64,000 nt of DNA from Micromonospora tulbaghiae (GTDB lineage: Bacteria > Actinomycetota > Actinomycetes > Mycobacteriales > Micromonosporaceae), in NCBI RefSeq assembly GCF_900091605.1, contig NZ_FMCQ01000002.1, positions 682,001 through 746,000 on the forward strand. The letters run 5' to 3'. Position 1 is the first letter of the stretch, and every line of letters begins with the position of its first letter. The position numbers and the translations under genes were made by a program. Positions 1 through 8,621 of the stretch are shown here, one piece after another. Under the pieces are notes generated by a model. The model was not told where the DNA came from. It was given only the letters and a program-made list of their open reading frames with translations, and made no database searches.

Positions 1-2
1 GC

Positions 3-266
3 GGCCACTTCCACACCGCCTGCCGGATGCTCGGCAGCAACCGGCAGCCCCCGAACCCGCAGGACGTGCCGGCCTTCTTCGTCGCCACCGAGGACGGGCG
101 CGGCGGCAACCAGCCGGACGACGTGCTGATTCAGATCCCGGGCCTGGCGCAGTCGGGCGTGGCGCAGTGCGCGGTCTGGGCCGGTGACGGCTCGCACCGC
201 ATCCCGATGATGGAGCGGGCAAACCAGACCCCCGCCATCGACGTGGTGCGCATCCGGGTCAACTGA
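3..266 (+). CDS. C-terminal end of an unrecognised protein (cut by window edge)
   Basis: The reading frame is open from the left edge of the window and stops at 264-266, so only the last 87 residues are visible. The fragment is soluble-looking, rich in Pro, Gln and Gly, and ends in a hydrophobic strand-like tail (VVRIRVN). No signal peptide, membrane helix or motif can be judged from this fragment, and I do not recognise the family. A GC-rich hairpin starts 7 nt after the stop and probably ends its transcript. Confidence 0.6.
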   Translation, partial: GHFHTACRMLGSNRQPPNPQDVPAFFVATEDGRGGNQPDDVLIQIPGLAQSGVAQCAVWAGDGSHRIPMMERANQTPAIDVVRIRVN

Positions 267-273
267 GCGGACG

Positions 274-319
274 AACGGCCGCGGCCGTCCGGGGACTCCT
301 CCGGGCGGCCGCGGCCGTT
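274..319 (+). terminator. Hairpin terminator after the first gene
   Basis: A perfect 14-bp inverted repeat (274-287 with 306-319, arm AACGGCCGCGGCCG) encloses an 18-nt loop and is followed by TTTC. It starts 7 nt past the stop codon at 266. This is a typical GC-rich actinobacterial terminator lacking a long U tract. Confidence 0.75.
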
Positions 320-468
320 TCGCGTATGGGCGGTGGGAGCCGATCCCGGAGGAAATTTCATGCCGGTGGTATCCGGTCGGATGAAAAGCAGCAACCGTAG
401 AAAGCCGATCGGGGCCACACCGATTTCTCAGCGTGACCCCGGGATGCCCGACGGTGAACCGGTGGCGG

Positions 469-816
469 TCAGCGGTTCTTGTACGCCTCGACCACGGACA
501 CCGGGATGCGCCCGCGCTCGGAAATCTCGAACCCGTTCTTGGCGGCCCATTCCCGGATGGCGCGGTTCTGCTCGCGGTCCATTCCCGAGGTGCTCGGCCG
601 GGTGGTGCGGCGGGCGCCGCGGTTGACCTCGGGCGCTCCCCGGCCGATTCGCCTGCCAGCGCTGATGTACGGATCCAGCGCCTTGCGCAGGACGCCCGCG
701 TTCTCGTCGGAGACGTCGATCGTGTACGCCACGCCGTCCAGGCTGAACTCGACGGTCCGATCGGCCTTTCCGCCGTCGAGGTCGTCGGTCAGAACAGTGA
801 TTACTTTCCTTGCCAT
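469..816 (-). CDS. lsr2: Lsr2-family nucleoid-associated protein
   Basis: This 115-residue protein is a small H-NS-like DNA-bridging protein that binds AT-rich DNA and silences genes in actinomycetes. The N-terminal part (about 1-60) is the dimerisation domain, opening with [17 protein letters not shown] basic linker follows. The C-terminal Lsr2 DNA-binding domain contains [17 protein letters not shown] and the minor-groove RGR motif within [13 protein letters not shown]. The start at 816 matches the usual MAKKV-type N terminus and has GGGAG 8 nt upstream; an ATG two codons earlier (822) is also possible. Lsr2 would be expected to act on the AT-richer patches elsewhere in this window, but that is inference. 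Confidence 0.95.
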   Translation of the reverse strand: MARKVITVLTDDLDGGKADRTVEFSLDGVAYTIDVSDENAGVLRKALDPYISAGRRIGRGAPEVNRGARRTTRPSTSGMDREQNRAIREWAAKNGFEISERGRIPVSVVEAYKNR

Positions 817-862
817 CGCCATTACTCCCTGTGTCGGGCGGGGTGTGGCTAAGAGTTTGACC

Positions 863-874
863 TACCGTGCGGTA
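863..874. promoter_or_regulatory. Short palindrome in the lsr2 upstream region
   Basis: TACCG-TG-CGGTA is a perfect 5-bp inverted repeat with a 2-nt centre, about 47 nt upstream of the lsr2 start in an otherwise AT-richer stretch. It could be an operator controlling lsr2. No family is assigned; a palindrome this short can occur by chance. Confidence 0.3.
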
Positions 875-1007
875 ATTCCGCAACAATAGCCGCCTTCTCC
901 ATTCGGCGGGTCGCGGTAAACGGTCCCGCCATTGGGTGCGCAGCGCGGGAACGCGGCGCTCCGGAGTGGCGTGGGTCACAACCCGGAACAAGGGACACGT
1001 TTTGTTA

Positions 1008-1028
1008 CTTGAGCCAGACACGCTCAAC
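1008..1028 (+). promoter_or_regulatory. HAIR-type operator (HspR binding site) upstream of lon
   Basis: CTTGAGC-N7-GCTCAAC matches the HAIR consensus CTTGAGT-N7-ACTCAAG in spacing and in 11 of 14 positions, and ends 21 nt before the lon start codon. In Streptomyces the HspR repressor controls lon, clpB and the dnaK operon through HAIR boxes, so heat-inducible repression of this lon gene is a direct prediction. No hspR gene lies in the window. Confidence 0.85.
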
Positions 1029-1049
1029 CAACGTGATGGCAGGTGTTCG

Positions 1050-3386
1050 ATGGCAACTCTTCCGGTACTTCCCCTGACCGACGCCGTCCTGCTGCCCGGG
1101 ATGGTCATCCCGGTGACCCTCGACCCGACGACCCAGGCCGCCGTCGACGCGGCGCGCGCCACCGGCGACAAGGAACTGCTGGCCGTACCCCGCATCGACG
1201 GCGAGTACGGCTCCGTCGGCGTGGTCGCCACGATCGAGAAGGTGGGCCGGCTGCCCAGCGGCGAGCCGGCGGCGGTCATCCGTGGTCTGGCCCGGGCCCG
1301 CATCGGCTCCGGCGTGCCCGGGCCCGGCGCCGCGCTCTGGGTCGAGGCGACCACACTCGACGAGCCCGCACCGGCGGGCCGCGCCCGGGAACTCGCCCGC
1401 GAGTACCGCGCGCTCATGACGTCCGTGCTGCAGCAGCGCGGCGCCTGGCAGGTGATCGACGCGATGGAGCGGATGACCGACCTGTCCGAGCTGGCCGACT
1501 CGGCCGGCTACGCGCCCTGGCTCAGCCTGGCGCAGAAGACCGAGCTGCTCGCCGCGCCGGACGTCACCGCCCGGCTGGAACTGCTCGTCGGCTGGGTGCG
1601 GGAACACCTGGCCGAGCAGGAGGTCACCGAGCAGATCAACAGCGACGTACGCGAGGGGCTGGAGAAGTCCCAGCGCGAGTTCCTGCTCCGCCAGCAGCTC
1701 GCCGCGATCCGTAAGGAGCTCGGTGAGGACGAGCCGGACGGCTCCGCCGACTACCGCTCCCGGGTGGAGTCCGCAGACCTGCCGGAGAACGTGCGCGAGG
1801 CGGCGATGCGCGAGGTCGGCAAGCTGGAACGAGCAAGCGACGCCTCACCCGAGGCGGGCTGGATCCGTACCTGGCTGGACACCGTCCTGGAGATGCCGTG
1901 GAACACGCGTACCCAGGACAACACCGACCTGACCGCGGCGCGGGCCGTGCTCGACGCCGACCATGCCGGCCTGGCCGACGTGAAGGACCGCATCCTGGAG
2001 TACCTCGCGGTGCGCAACCGGCGCGCGGAGCGCAACCTCGGCGTGGTCGGCGGACGCGGCTCCGGCGCGGTGCTGGCCCTGGCCGGCCCGCCCGGTGTCG
2101 GCAAGACCAGCCTCGGCGAGTCGGTCGCCCGGGCGCTGGGCCGCAACTTCGTCCGTGTCTCCCTCGGCGGTGTGCGGGACGAGGCGGAGATCCGGGGCCA
2201 CCGGCGCACCTACGTCGGCGCGCTGCCCGGCCGGATCGTGCGGGCGCTGCGCGAGGCCGGCTCGATGAACCCGGTGGTGCTACTCGACGAGGTCGACAAG
2301 CTGGCCGCCGGCTACTCCGGCGACCCGGCCGCGGCCCTGCTGGAGGTGCTCGACCCGGCGCAGAACCACACGTTCCGCGACCACTACCTCGAGGTCGACC
2401 TCGACCTGTCCGACGTGCTGTTCCTGGCCACCGCCAACGTGGTCGAGGCGGTCCCCGGCCCGCTGCTGGACCGGATGGAGCTGGTCGCGCTGGACGGCTA
2501 CACCGAGGACGAGAAGGTCGCCATCGCCCGGGACCACCTGCTGCCCCGGCAGCGGGAACGGGCCGGGCTGACCACCGACGAGGTCACCGTCGCCGACGAC
2601 GCGCTGGCGCTGATCGCGGGCGAGTACACCCGGGAGGCCGGCGTCCGGCAGCTCGAACGGGCCCTCGCGAAGATCCTGCGCAAGGTGGCCGTCGCGCTCG
2701 CCACGGACTCCGCGCCGGTGCACGTCGACGCCGGCAATCTGGTCCGCTACCTGGGCCGGCCGAAGTTCACCCCGGAGTCCGCCGAGCGGACGGCCGTGCC
2801 CGGTGTGGCGACCGGCCTGGCCGTCACCGGCGCCGGTGGCGACGTGCTGTTCATCGAGGCCACCACGATGGAGGGCGAGCCGGGGCTGACGCTCACCGGT
2901 CAGCTCGGCGACGTGATGAAGGAGTCCGCGCACATCGCGTGGTCGTACCTGCGGTCGAACGGACGGCGGTACGGCCTGGACCCGAACGCCCTGGCCGGGC
3001 GGCGGATCCACCTGCACGTCCCGGCGGGCGCGGTACCCAAGGACGGCCCGAGCGCCGGCATCACCATGGTGACCGCGCTGGCGTCCCTGGTGACCGGGCG
3101 GCCGGTGCGGCCCGAGTTCGGGATGACCGGCGAGGTGACGCTCTCCGGCCGGGTGCTGCCGATCGGCGGGGTGAAGCAGAAGCTGCTCGCCGCGCACCGG
3201 GCCGGTCTCACCGAGGTGATCATCCCGAAGCGCAACGAGCCGGACCTGGACGACCTGCCGGCGCAGGTGCGGGAGGCGCTGACCGTGCACACCCTGTCCG
3301 ACGTGGCGGACGTGCTCGCGCTGGCGCTGCGCCCGGTCGAGATCGGCACGGAGTCGCTGGACGGTCCGGCGCTCGCCGCGGCCTGA
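1050..3386 (+). CDS. lon: ATP-dependent protease Lon (endopeptidase La)
   Basis: The 778-residue product is a full-length LonA: N-terminal substrate-binding domain (about 1-195, starting MATLPVLPLTDAVLLPGM), helical linker with RQQLAAIRKELGE, AAA+ ATPase with Walker A GPPGVGKTS, Walker B VVLLDEVDK and sensor regions, and a C-terminal protease domain. The catalytic Ser lies in KDGPSAG and the catalytic Lys in the IGGVKQK segment. It degrades misfolded and regulatory proteins in the cytoplasm. The start at 1050 gives the canonical N terminus and places AGGTG just upstream; a longer in-frame extension to 936 would cross the HAIR operator and is unlikely. An 18-bp hairpin follows the stop. Confidence 0.96.
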   Translation: MATLPVLPLTDAVLLPGMVIPVTLDPTTQAAVDAARATGDKELLAVPRIDGEYGSVGVVATIEKVGRLPSGEPAAVIRGLARARIGSGVPGPGAALWVEATTLDEPAPAGRARELAREYRALMTSVLQQRGAWQVIDAMERMTDLSELADSAGYAPWLSLAQKTELLAAPDVTARLELLVGWVREHLAEQEVTEQINSDVREGLEKSQREFLLRQQLAAIRKELGEDEPDGSADYRSRVESADLPENVREAAMREVGKLERASDASPEAGWIRTWLDTVLEMPWNTRTQDNTDLTAARAVLDADHAGLADVKDRILEYLAVRNRRAERNLGVVGGRGSGAVLALAGPPGVGKTSLGESVARALGRNFVRVSLGGVRDEAEIRGHRRTYVGALPGRIVRALREAGSMNPVVLLDEVDKLAAGYSGDPAAALLEVLDPAQNHTFRDHYLEVDLDLSDVLFLATANVVEAVPGPLLDRMELVALDGYTEDEKVAIARDHLLPRQRERAGLTTDEVTVADDALALIAGEYTREAGVRQLERALAKILRKVAVALATDSAPVHVDAGNLVRYLGRPKFTPESAERTAVPGVATGLAVTGAGGDVLFIEATTMEGEPGLTLTGQLGDVMKESAHIAWSYLRSNGRRYGLDPNALAGRRIHLHVPAGAVPKDGPSAGITMVTALASLVTGRPVRPEFGMTGEVTLSGRVLPIGGVKQKLLAAHRAGLTEVIIPKRNEPDLDDLPAQVREALTVHTLSDVADVLALALRPVEIGTESLDGPALAAA

Positions 3387-3390
3387 CGAC

Positions 3391-3430
3391 CGTCGCCCCG
3401 GCCACCGTGCGTACGGTGGCCGGGGCGACG
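3391..3430. terminator. Bidirectional terminator between lon and the helicase gene
   Basis: A perfect 18-bp inverted repeat (3391-3408 with 3413-3430) with a GCGT loop begins 5 nt after the lon stop. It lies between convergent genes and can serve both. Confidence 0.85.
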
Positions 3431-3458
3431 TCGTGCCGGCCCGCGGGTCGCGTCGGGC

Positions 3459-5216
3459 TCAGGGGCGGTCGCGCCGCTCGTAGCCCCGCTCGCGGCGCTC
3501 GCCGGGCCCGTCGCCGTCGCGGTCCCGGCGTACCGTCGCCTTGCGCCCCTTGATGGTGGTGCCCCGCAGCCCGGCGATGATCTCGTCGGCCACCGCCTGC
3601 GGCACCTCGACCAGGGAGAACCGGTCGGCGATCTCGATCGAGCCGATGTCCCGGCCGTTGATCCGGGTCTCCCCGGTGATCGCGCCCACCAGGTCCTGCG
3701 GCCGCACCCCGGCCCGCCGGCCCAGCCCGATGAAGACCTGGGTGGTGCCGCCGGTGCGCGGCCGCCCCGGGCCCCGCCGCTCGCCCCGCCCGCCGGTCTC
3801 CGGCCGGCCCTCGCGCGGGCCCCGGACCGGAACCTGCGGGATCTCCTCCTCGTCGTCCGAGCCCGGCGACGTCGCCTCGTGCGCCAGCTTCACCGCCGCC
3901 AGCGCCACCTCGACGAGGTCGAACTCGTCGGTCAGCGACTCCACGATCACCCGGTACGGGTCGAGGTCGTCCTCCAGCAGGCTCTCCCGCAGCGCGGCCT
4001 GGGTCAGCTCCAGCCGCCGGGTCCGCATGTCCGCCACCGTCGGGATCTTGTCGATGGCGATCCGCTGCCCGGTGACCCGCTCGATGGTCTTGAGCATCCG
4101 GTGCTCACGGGGCTCGGCGAGCGTGATCGCCACGCCCTCCCGCCCGGCCCGGCCGACCCGGCCGATGCGGTGGACGTACGACTCCGGGGCGGACGGGACG
4201 TCGTAGTTGACCACGTGGGTGAGCTGCTCGACGTCCAGCCCCCGGGCGGCCACGTCAGTGGCGACCAGCAGGTCGGCCGTGCCGGAGCGCAGCCGGCCCA
4301 TCACCCGGTCCCGCTGCTCCTGGCTCATCCCGCCGTGCAGCGCCTCGGCCCGGTAGCCCCGGCCGTTCATCGTCTCGGTGAGCCGGTCCACCTCCTCACG
4401 GCTGCGGCAGAACACGATCGCCGCGGTGGGCGACTCGACGTCCAGCACCCGGCCCAGCGCGGCCGGCTTGTGCCCCCGGGCCACGATGTACGCGCTCTGC
4501 CGCACCCGGGGCGCCTCCCCGGCGACCGGCCGCTCCCGCTCGATCCGGATGCGGACCGGGTCGGTCAGGTGCTGCCGGGCCAGCCCGTCGATGCGGGCCG
4601 GCATGGTGGCCGAGAACAGCACCGTCTGCCGGCCGGCCGGGGCGTGCTCCAGGATCGCCTCGATGTCCTCGGCGAAGCCCATGTCGAGCATCTCGTCCGC
4701 CTCGTCCAGCACCACGGTGCTCAGCGCGCCGAGCCGCAGCGTGCCGCGGGCGATGTGGTCCAGCGCCCGGCCCGGCGTCGCCACCACCACATCCACCCCG
4801 TGGTCGAGCGCGCGCAGCTGCCGGCCGATCGGCTGACCGCCGTAGATCGGCAGCACCCGGGCGCCCAGGTCCTTGCCGTAGCGGTGGAACGCCTCGGAGA
4901 CCTGCACGGCCAGCTCACGGGTCGGCACCAGCACCAGCGACACCGGGTCGCCGTCCGGCCGGCCCACCGGCATCCGCTGCAACAGCGGCAGGGCGAACGC
5001 GGCGGTCTTGCCCGTACCGGTCGCCGCCTGTCCCAGCAGATCCTGCCCGGCCAGCAGCGGAGGGATCGCCTCCCGCTGGATCGGGGTGGGTTCCTCGTAG
5101 CCGAGCGCGGCAAGCGCGCCCAGCAACTCGGTGCGCAGCCCGAGATCCGCGAAGGCGGCGGTGTCCTCGGCGTCGTCGGAAATGGCGGGGTCGGTCGGGG
5201 TCGGTGCGGCGCTCAT
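3459..5216 (-). CDS. deaD: DEAD-box ATP-dependent RNA helicase, DeaD/CsdA type
   Basis: The 585-residue protein carries the DEAD-box motifs in order: Q motif (PTPIQ), I (ATGTGKT), Ia (PTRELA), GG, Ib (TPGR), II (DEAD), III (SAT), then the second RecA domain with IV-VI (VATDVAARGLD, HRIGRVGR). A charged, Arg/Gly-rich linker of about 60 residues precedes a C-terminal DbpA-like RNA-binding domain (TTQVFIGLGRRAGVRPQDLVG onward), and the tail is again Arg/Asp-rich. This layout is that of CsdA/DeaD helicases, which unwind structured RNA in ribosome assembly, mRNA decay and cold adaptation. It is transcribed convergently to lon. Confidence 0.94.
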   Translation of the reverse strand: MSAAPTPTDPAISDDAEDTAAFADLGLRTELLGALAALGYEEPTPIQREAIPPLLAGQDLLGQAATGTGKTAAFALPLLQRMPVGRPDGDPVSLVLVPTRELAVQVSEAFHRYGKDLGARVLPIYGGQPIGRQLRALDHGVDVVVATPGRALDHIARGTLRLGALSTVVLDEADEMLDMGFAEDIEAILEHAPAGRQTVLFSATMPARIDGLARQHLTDPVRIRIERERPVAGEAPRVRQSAYIVARGHKPAALGRVLDVESPTAAIVFCRSREEVDRLTETMNGRGYRAEALHGGMSQEQRDRVMGRLRSGTADLLVATDVAARGLDVEQLTHVVNYDVPSAPESYVHRIGRVGRAGREGVAITLAEPREHRMLKTIERVTGQRIAIDKIPTVADMRTRRLELTQAALRESLLEDDLDPYRVIVESLTDEFDLVEVALAAVKLAHEATSPGSDDEEEIPQVPVRGPREGRPETGGRGERRGPGRPRTGGTTQVFIGLGRRAGVRPQDLVGAITGETRINGRDIGSIEIADRFSLVEVPQAVADEIIAGLRGTTIKGRKATVRRDRDGDGPGERRERGYERRDRP

Positions 5217-5300
5217 CCGACAAGTTTTTCATCACCGCCTACCGGCGGTCGCGGCGACCGGGGTAAACGTTCGCCGCGCCACGCCGTGCCGTCCCCTCCG

Positions 5301-5338
5301 GGTGATCCGGCGCAGCCCCGTGCCCCCGCCGGATCACC
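5301..5338 (-). terminator. Hairpin terminator overlapping the stop of the membrane-protein gene
   Basis: A perfect 12-bp inverted repeat (GGTGATCCGGCG, 5301-5312, with 5327-5338) has a C-rich 14-nt loop. The right arm includes the stop codon of the gene ending at 5334, so it should terminate that minus-strand transcript before the helicase gene. Confidence 0.65.
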
Positions 5339-6161
5339 GGGACAGGACGGCCAGCAGCGTGGTGAGACCCACCCCGACGTCGAACACCGCGCACCACAGC
5401 GCGTACCCGCGCGGCACCACCGTGCCGGTGCGGTGGTGCCAGGCGTCCCAGGCCGCGTGGACGAGCCAGCCCACCCCGACGAGCACCCCGGCGACGTCGG
5501 CGGACGCGGTCATCGCCACGACCGCCAGGCCGCCCCACACGGCCGCCCCGGCGAGCTGCGCGGCCAGCACGCGCCGGTCGCCCCACTGCCGCCGCCAGGT
5601 GCCGATCAGCAGGTAGCCGGCGGGCAGGACCAGTAGCGTCCACGGCGCGAAGACGGCAGGCGCGAACCACATGTCCACGGTCATGAGCAGCCCCAGCCCG
5701 GCCGGCCACCCCCGCGCCACGGCCGCCGCGACCGGGTGCCGGCGCGGCGGCGCCGCGGCCGTGTGCCGGTGCCGCAGCGCCACCAGCAGCATCGCCGGCA
5801 CCATCAGCAGGTGACCGCCGAGCAGCAGCGTGTCGTCCCCGACCCACCCGGCCCACCAGGGCGGGAGCAGCAGCAGGAACGGCACGTACATGGCCGCCGA
5901 CATCTCCGCGGTGGCGGCCCGGCCGTCCCCCCGGTACCACATCCACGCGGCCATGCCCGCCGCCATGTCCGTCGCCATCACCAGCGCGCCCACGTCCGGC
6001 CGCGCCAGCACCGCCGTGCCGTCCAGCAGGCTCCCGCCCACCTGCCACAGCGGCCCGAGCAGCACCATCCCGGCCACCATCGCCACCACCATCCCGGCCA
6101 GGTGCCGGGTCCGCGCCCACCCGGCCCACCGCCGGGGTACGACCACAGTCATGTCCGTCAT
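5334..6161 (-). CDS. Multi-pass integral membrane protein of unknown function
   Basis: The 275-residue protein has about eight hydrophobic segments, is rich in Trp, Met and Ala, and lacks a cleavable signal peptide. Many Met residues sit in membrane segments (LVMATDMAAGMAAWMWY), and several His occur in loops (HRHTAAAPPRRHP, WHHRTG), a pattern sometimes seen in metal-related membrane proteins. I do not assign a substrate. The start at 6161 is preceded by CAGGGT-N6, fitting a leaderless -10; an in-frame ATG three codons later is an alternative. It is divergent from the sensor-kinase gene. Confidence 0.75.
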   Translation of the reverse strand: MTDMTVVVPRRWAGWARTRHLAGMVVAMVAGMVLLGPLWQVGGSLLDGTAVLARPDVGALVMATDMAAGMAAWMWYRGDGRAATAEMSAAMYVPFLLLLPPWWAGWVGDDTLLLGGHLLMVPAMLLVALRHRHTAAAPPRRHPVAAAVARGWPAGLGLLMTVDMWFAPAVFAPWTLLVLPAGYLLIGTWRRQWGDRRVLAAQLAGAAVWGGLAVVAMTASADVAGVLVGVGWLVHAAWDAWHHRTGTVVPRGYALWCAVFDVGVGLTTLLAVLSR

Positions 6162-6279
6162 GCCCTGACCCTGCCGCCGCCCGGCGCACCGGAGAAGGCG
6201 CGTCCGTCACCGGGAAACCGTGCGGATCGCACGGTCCGGCCGTGACATCTCCCGGGGGTGGGCGAGCCGGCGCACGCCC

Positions 6280-6285
6280 TAGGAT
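6280..6285 (+). promoter_or_regulatory. -10 box of a leaderless promoter
   Basis: TAGGAT lies 8 nt before the ATG at 6294 and there is no Shine-Dalgarno sequence in between. Transcription would start at or within a base or two of the start codon. Confidence 0.55.
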
Positions 6286-6293
6286 CGGCGGGC

Positions 6294-7439
6294 ATGACAG
6301 TCGATTCCGCTGACCACCGGCTGCGCCGGGCCCGGCGGGTCACCCTGCTGTCGCTGGCCACGAACGTGTGGACCACTGTGCTGCTGCCCGTCGTCGGCCT
6401 GGCCCGTGAACCCGACCCGGTACGCGTCGTGCTCGGCGCCGCCGGGCTGCTCGCGTTCACCGTCGCCCAGATCGCGGTGCTGCACGCGGCGGTCACGCCG
6501 TGGCTGCCCGTACCGGCCCGCCGCCGCCGGAACGCCGCGTTGATCGTGGCGGCGCTGCTCAGCCTGCCGCTGCTCGGCCCGGTCGCAGCCGGATCCTGGC
6601 CCACCTGGGCGTGGCTCGGGGCGTCCCTGGTCGGCATGACGCCGCTGCTGTTCCGGCCCGTCGTCGCGGCGGTGGCGGCGGCCGGCGTACTCGCGGTGTC
6701 CGCCGCCGTCACCTGGTCGACAGTTGGGCCGGTGCCCGCGGCGCTGCTGGTCACCGGCGTCGTGGGCGCCGGGATCGCCGCGCTCACCTGGGTGCAGGTC
6801 TGGTTCTGGGACCTGCTCGTCGAGGCCCGGCAGGGGCAGGCCGCCCAGGCGCGGCTCGCCGCGGCCGAGGAACGGTTGCGCTTCGCCCGGGACGTACACG
6901 ATCTGCTCGGCCACGACCTCACAGTGATCGCGCTCAAGGCCGAGCTGGCGGAGCGGCTGGCGCCGCGCGACGCCGCCCGGGCCGCCCGGGAGGCGGCGGA
7001 GGCCCGGCGGCTGGCCGGCTCGGCGCTGACCCGGGTACGGGCGGCGGTGCACGGCTACCGCGCCGTCGACCTGGCCGAGCAGGCCGCCGCGGTGGGGGAG
7101 GTGCTGCGCTCCAGTGGGGTACGCACGACAGTGGTCCCGCCGGCCGGTGAGGTGCCCGCGCCGATCGCCGCCGACCTGGCCGCCGTGCTGCGCGAGGCCG
7201 GGACGAACGTGCTGCGGCACAGCCGGGCAGGCTGGTGCCGGATCGAGATCACCCGGACCGACGGCGTGGTGACGCTGACCGTACGCAACGACGGCGTCCG
7301 CGACGACGGCGGACCGGACCGGCTCAGCGGTGGCCTGCGCGGCCTGGCCGACCGGCTCGCACCGGCCGGCGGCCGGGTTCGGACGCACGTCGCCGGCGGC
7401 GTGTTCAACCTGGTGGCCACAGTGCCGGTGACGCCGTGA
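6294..7439 (+). CDS. Sensor histidine kinase, NarL/DesK-type (HisKA_3)
   Basis: The 381-residue protein has an N-terminal membrane domain of about five helices (residues 15-180) without a large extracellular sensor. It is followed by a coiled DHp segment with the phospho-acceptor His in FARDVHDLLGHDLTVIALK, and a HATPase_c domain (REAGTNVLRHS, then a degenerate G box near GGLRGLADRL). This is the architecture of class-7 actinobacterial kinases that autophosphorylate and pass phosphate to a LuxR-type regulator. The next gene is that regulator and overlaps it by 4 nt. The ATG at 6294 is chosen because a -10 box sits just before it. The signal sensed is unknown. Confidence 0.9.
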   Translation: MTVDSADHRLRRARRVTLLSLATNVWTTVLLPVVGLAREPDPVRVVLGAAGLLAFTVAQIAVLHAAVTPWLPVPARRRRNAALIVAALLSLPLLGPVAAGSWPTWAWLGASLVGMTPLLFRPVVAAVAAAGVLAVSAAVTWSTVGPVPAALLVTGVVGAGIAALTWVQVWFWDLLVEARQGQAAQARLAAAEERLRFARDVHDLLGHDLTVIALKAELAERLAPRDAARAAREAAEARRLAGSALTRVRAAVHGYRAVDLAEQAAAVGEVLRSSGVRTTVVPPAGEVPAPIAADLAAVLREAGTNVLRHSRAGWCRIEITRTDGVVTLTVRNDGVRDDGGPDRLSGGLRGLADRLAPAGGRVRTHVAGGVFNLVATVPVTP

Positions 7440-8041
7440 TCCGAGTGCTGCTGGCCGACGACGAGGAGCTGATCCGGCTCGCCCTCGCCGCGCTGCTCGA
7501 CCTGGAACCGGACATCGAGGTCGTCGCGCACGCCCACGACGGGCGCAGCGCCCTGGACGCGGCGCTGGCCCACCGCCCGGACGTCGCCGTGCTCGACCTG
7601 GAGATGCCGCCGCCCGGCGGCGTCGAGGTCGCCGCCGAGCTGACCCGGGCGCTGCCCGGCTGCGCCCCGGTGATCCTCACCGGACACGGCCGGCCCGCTC
7701 AGCTCCGGCCGGCGCTCACCGCCGGGGTACGCGGGTTCCTCGCCAAGGGCGCCCCCGGCGGCGCGCTGGCCGACGTGATCCGCCGGGTGCACTCCGGCGC
7801 CCGCTACGTCGATCCCGCACTCGCGGCCGAGGCGCTCACGCTGCCGGAGTGCCCGCTCACGCCGCGTGAGCTGGAGACGCTGCGGCTGGCCGAGCTGGGC
7901 ACCCCGGTCGCGGTGATCGCCCGGCGGACCCATCTGGCGGCCGGAACGGTCCGCAACCACCTGAGCGCCTGTGTGCAGAAGCTCGGCGCCGCCGACCGGG
8001 CGGAGGCGGTGCGGCGGGCGCGCGAGGCCGGCTGGCTCTGA
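7436..8041 (+). CDS. Response regulator, NarL/LuxR family
   Basis: The 201-residue protein has a receiver domain (acidic pocket DDEE, phospho-acceptor Asp in VAVLDLEMPPPGG, switch Lys in FLAKGAPGG) and a C-terminal LuxR-type helix-turn-helix (LTPRELETLRLAELGTPVAV, then TVRNHLSACVQKLG). GTG at 7436 overlaps the kinase stop in a GTGA arrangement, implying translational coupling and a dedicated kinase-regulator pair. Target promoters are not evident here, although the downstream gene has its own -10 box. Confidence 0.93.
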   Translation: MIRVLLADDEELIRLALAALLDLEPDIEVVAHAHDGRSALDAALAHRPDVAVLDLEMPPPGGVEVAAELTRALPGCAPVILTGHGRPAQLRPALTAGVRGFLAKGAPGGALADVIRRVHSGARYVDPALAAEALTLPECPLTPRELETLRLAELGTPVAVIARRTHLAAGTVRNHLSACVQKLGAADRAEAVRRAREAGWL

Positions 8042-8073
8042 CGTAGGGGGCGTCGCGGGCGGCTGACGCCGAC

Positions 8074-8079
8074 TAGCCT
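8074..8079 (+). promoter_or_regulatory. -10 box of a leaderless promoter
   Basis: TAGCCT lies exactly 6 nt before the GTG at 8086, with no Shine-Dalgarno sequence between them. Confidence 0.55.
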
Positions 8080-8085
8080 GATCAC

Positions 8086-8619
8086 GTGCGGACGGTCGAA
8101 CTGCTCTGCTCGCCCGAGCTGGAAGCGGCGGTTCGCGCTGCCTGGGACCGGCTCGCCGCCGCCGGGCTGCCCAGCCTGGCCCGCAACACGCACCCGACGA
8201 ACCGGCCGCACCTGACGCTCGCCTCGGTCGAGGAGTTCCCGCCCGGCGCCGAGCAGCGCCTGGCCGATCTCTGCGACGCGGCGCTGCCGCTGCCGGTGCG
8301 GCTGGGCCGGGTGGCGGTGCTCGACGGCAGCGCGCCGCTGGTGTGGCTGGTCCGGCCGACACCGCAGCTCGTCGCGCTGCACGGCGCGGTCTGGGACGTG
8401 CTCGCCGAGGCGTCCGGCGGGCACTCGTGGCACCTGCCCGGCCGGTGGGTGCCGCACCTGAGCCTGGCGTTGCGGTTCGGCGCGGCGGACCGGCGCCGCG
8501 CCCGGGCGGTCGCCGCGGCGCACCCGCCGGCCGGGTCGTTCGTGGCGGCGCGCAGCTACGACGGAGACACCCGCACGGTCAGCGAGCTGAGCACCGCCTG
8601 CCCGCGTTCCGGCGGCTGA
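8086..8619 (+). CDS. 2'-5' RNA ligase / LigT-like phosphoesterase family protein
   Basis: The 177-residue protein shows the two HxTx-type motifs of the 2H phosphoesterase fold: RPHLTLAS around residue 44 and VPHLSLAL around residue 125, roughly symmetric as in LigT/ThpR. Members hydrolyse cyclic phosphates or ligate 2'-5' ends of RNA; the actual substrate is unknown. The GTG start has a -10 box 6 nt upstream. It stands alone, 44 nt after the response regulator. An RNA-end enzyme is a possible functional relative of rtcB far downstream, but they are 46 kb apart. Confidence 0.85.
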   Translation: MRTVELLCSPELEAAVRAAWDRLAAAGLPSLARNTHPTNRPHLTLASVEEFPPGAEQRLADLCDAALPLPVRLGRVAVLDGSAPLVWLVRPTPQLVALHGAVWDVLAEASGGHSWHLPGRWVPHLSLALRFGAADRRRARAVAAAHPPAGSFVAARSYDGDTRTVSELSTACPRSGG

Positions 8620-8621
8620 GC

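Noticed and set aside
360..626. ATG at 360 with GGAGG 7 nt upstream opening an 89-codon plus-strand frame
   Set aside because: Most of the frame lies antisense to lsr2 and becomes Arg/Gly/Ala/Pro-rich in the manner of shadow frames; the ribosome-site match alone is not enough.
1751..2209. Long minus-strand frames opposite lon (and similar frames opposite most genes)
   Set aside because: In DNA of this G+C content, long antisense frames arise automatically; they lack starts with ribosome sites and have Arg/Pro/Ala-rich shadow composition.
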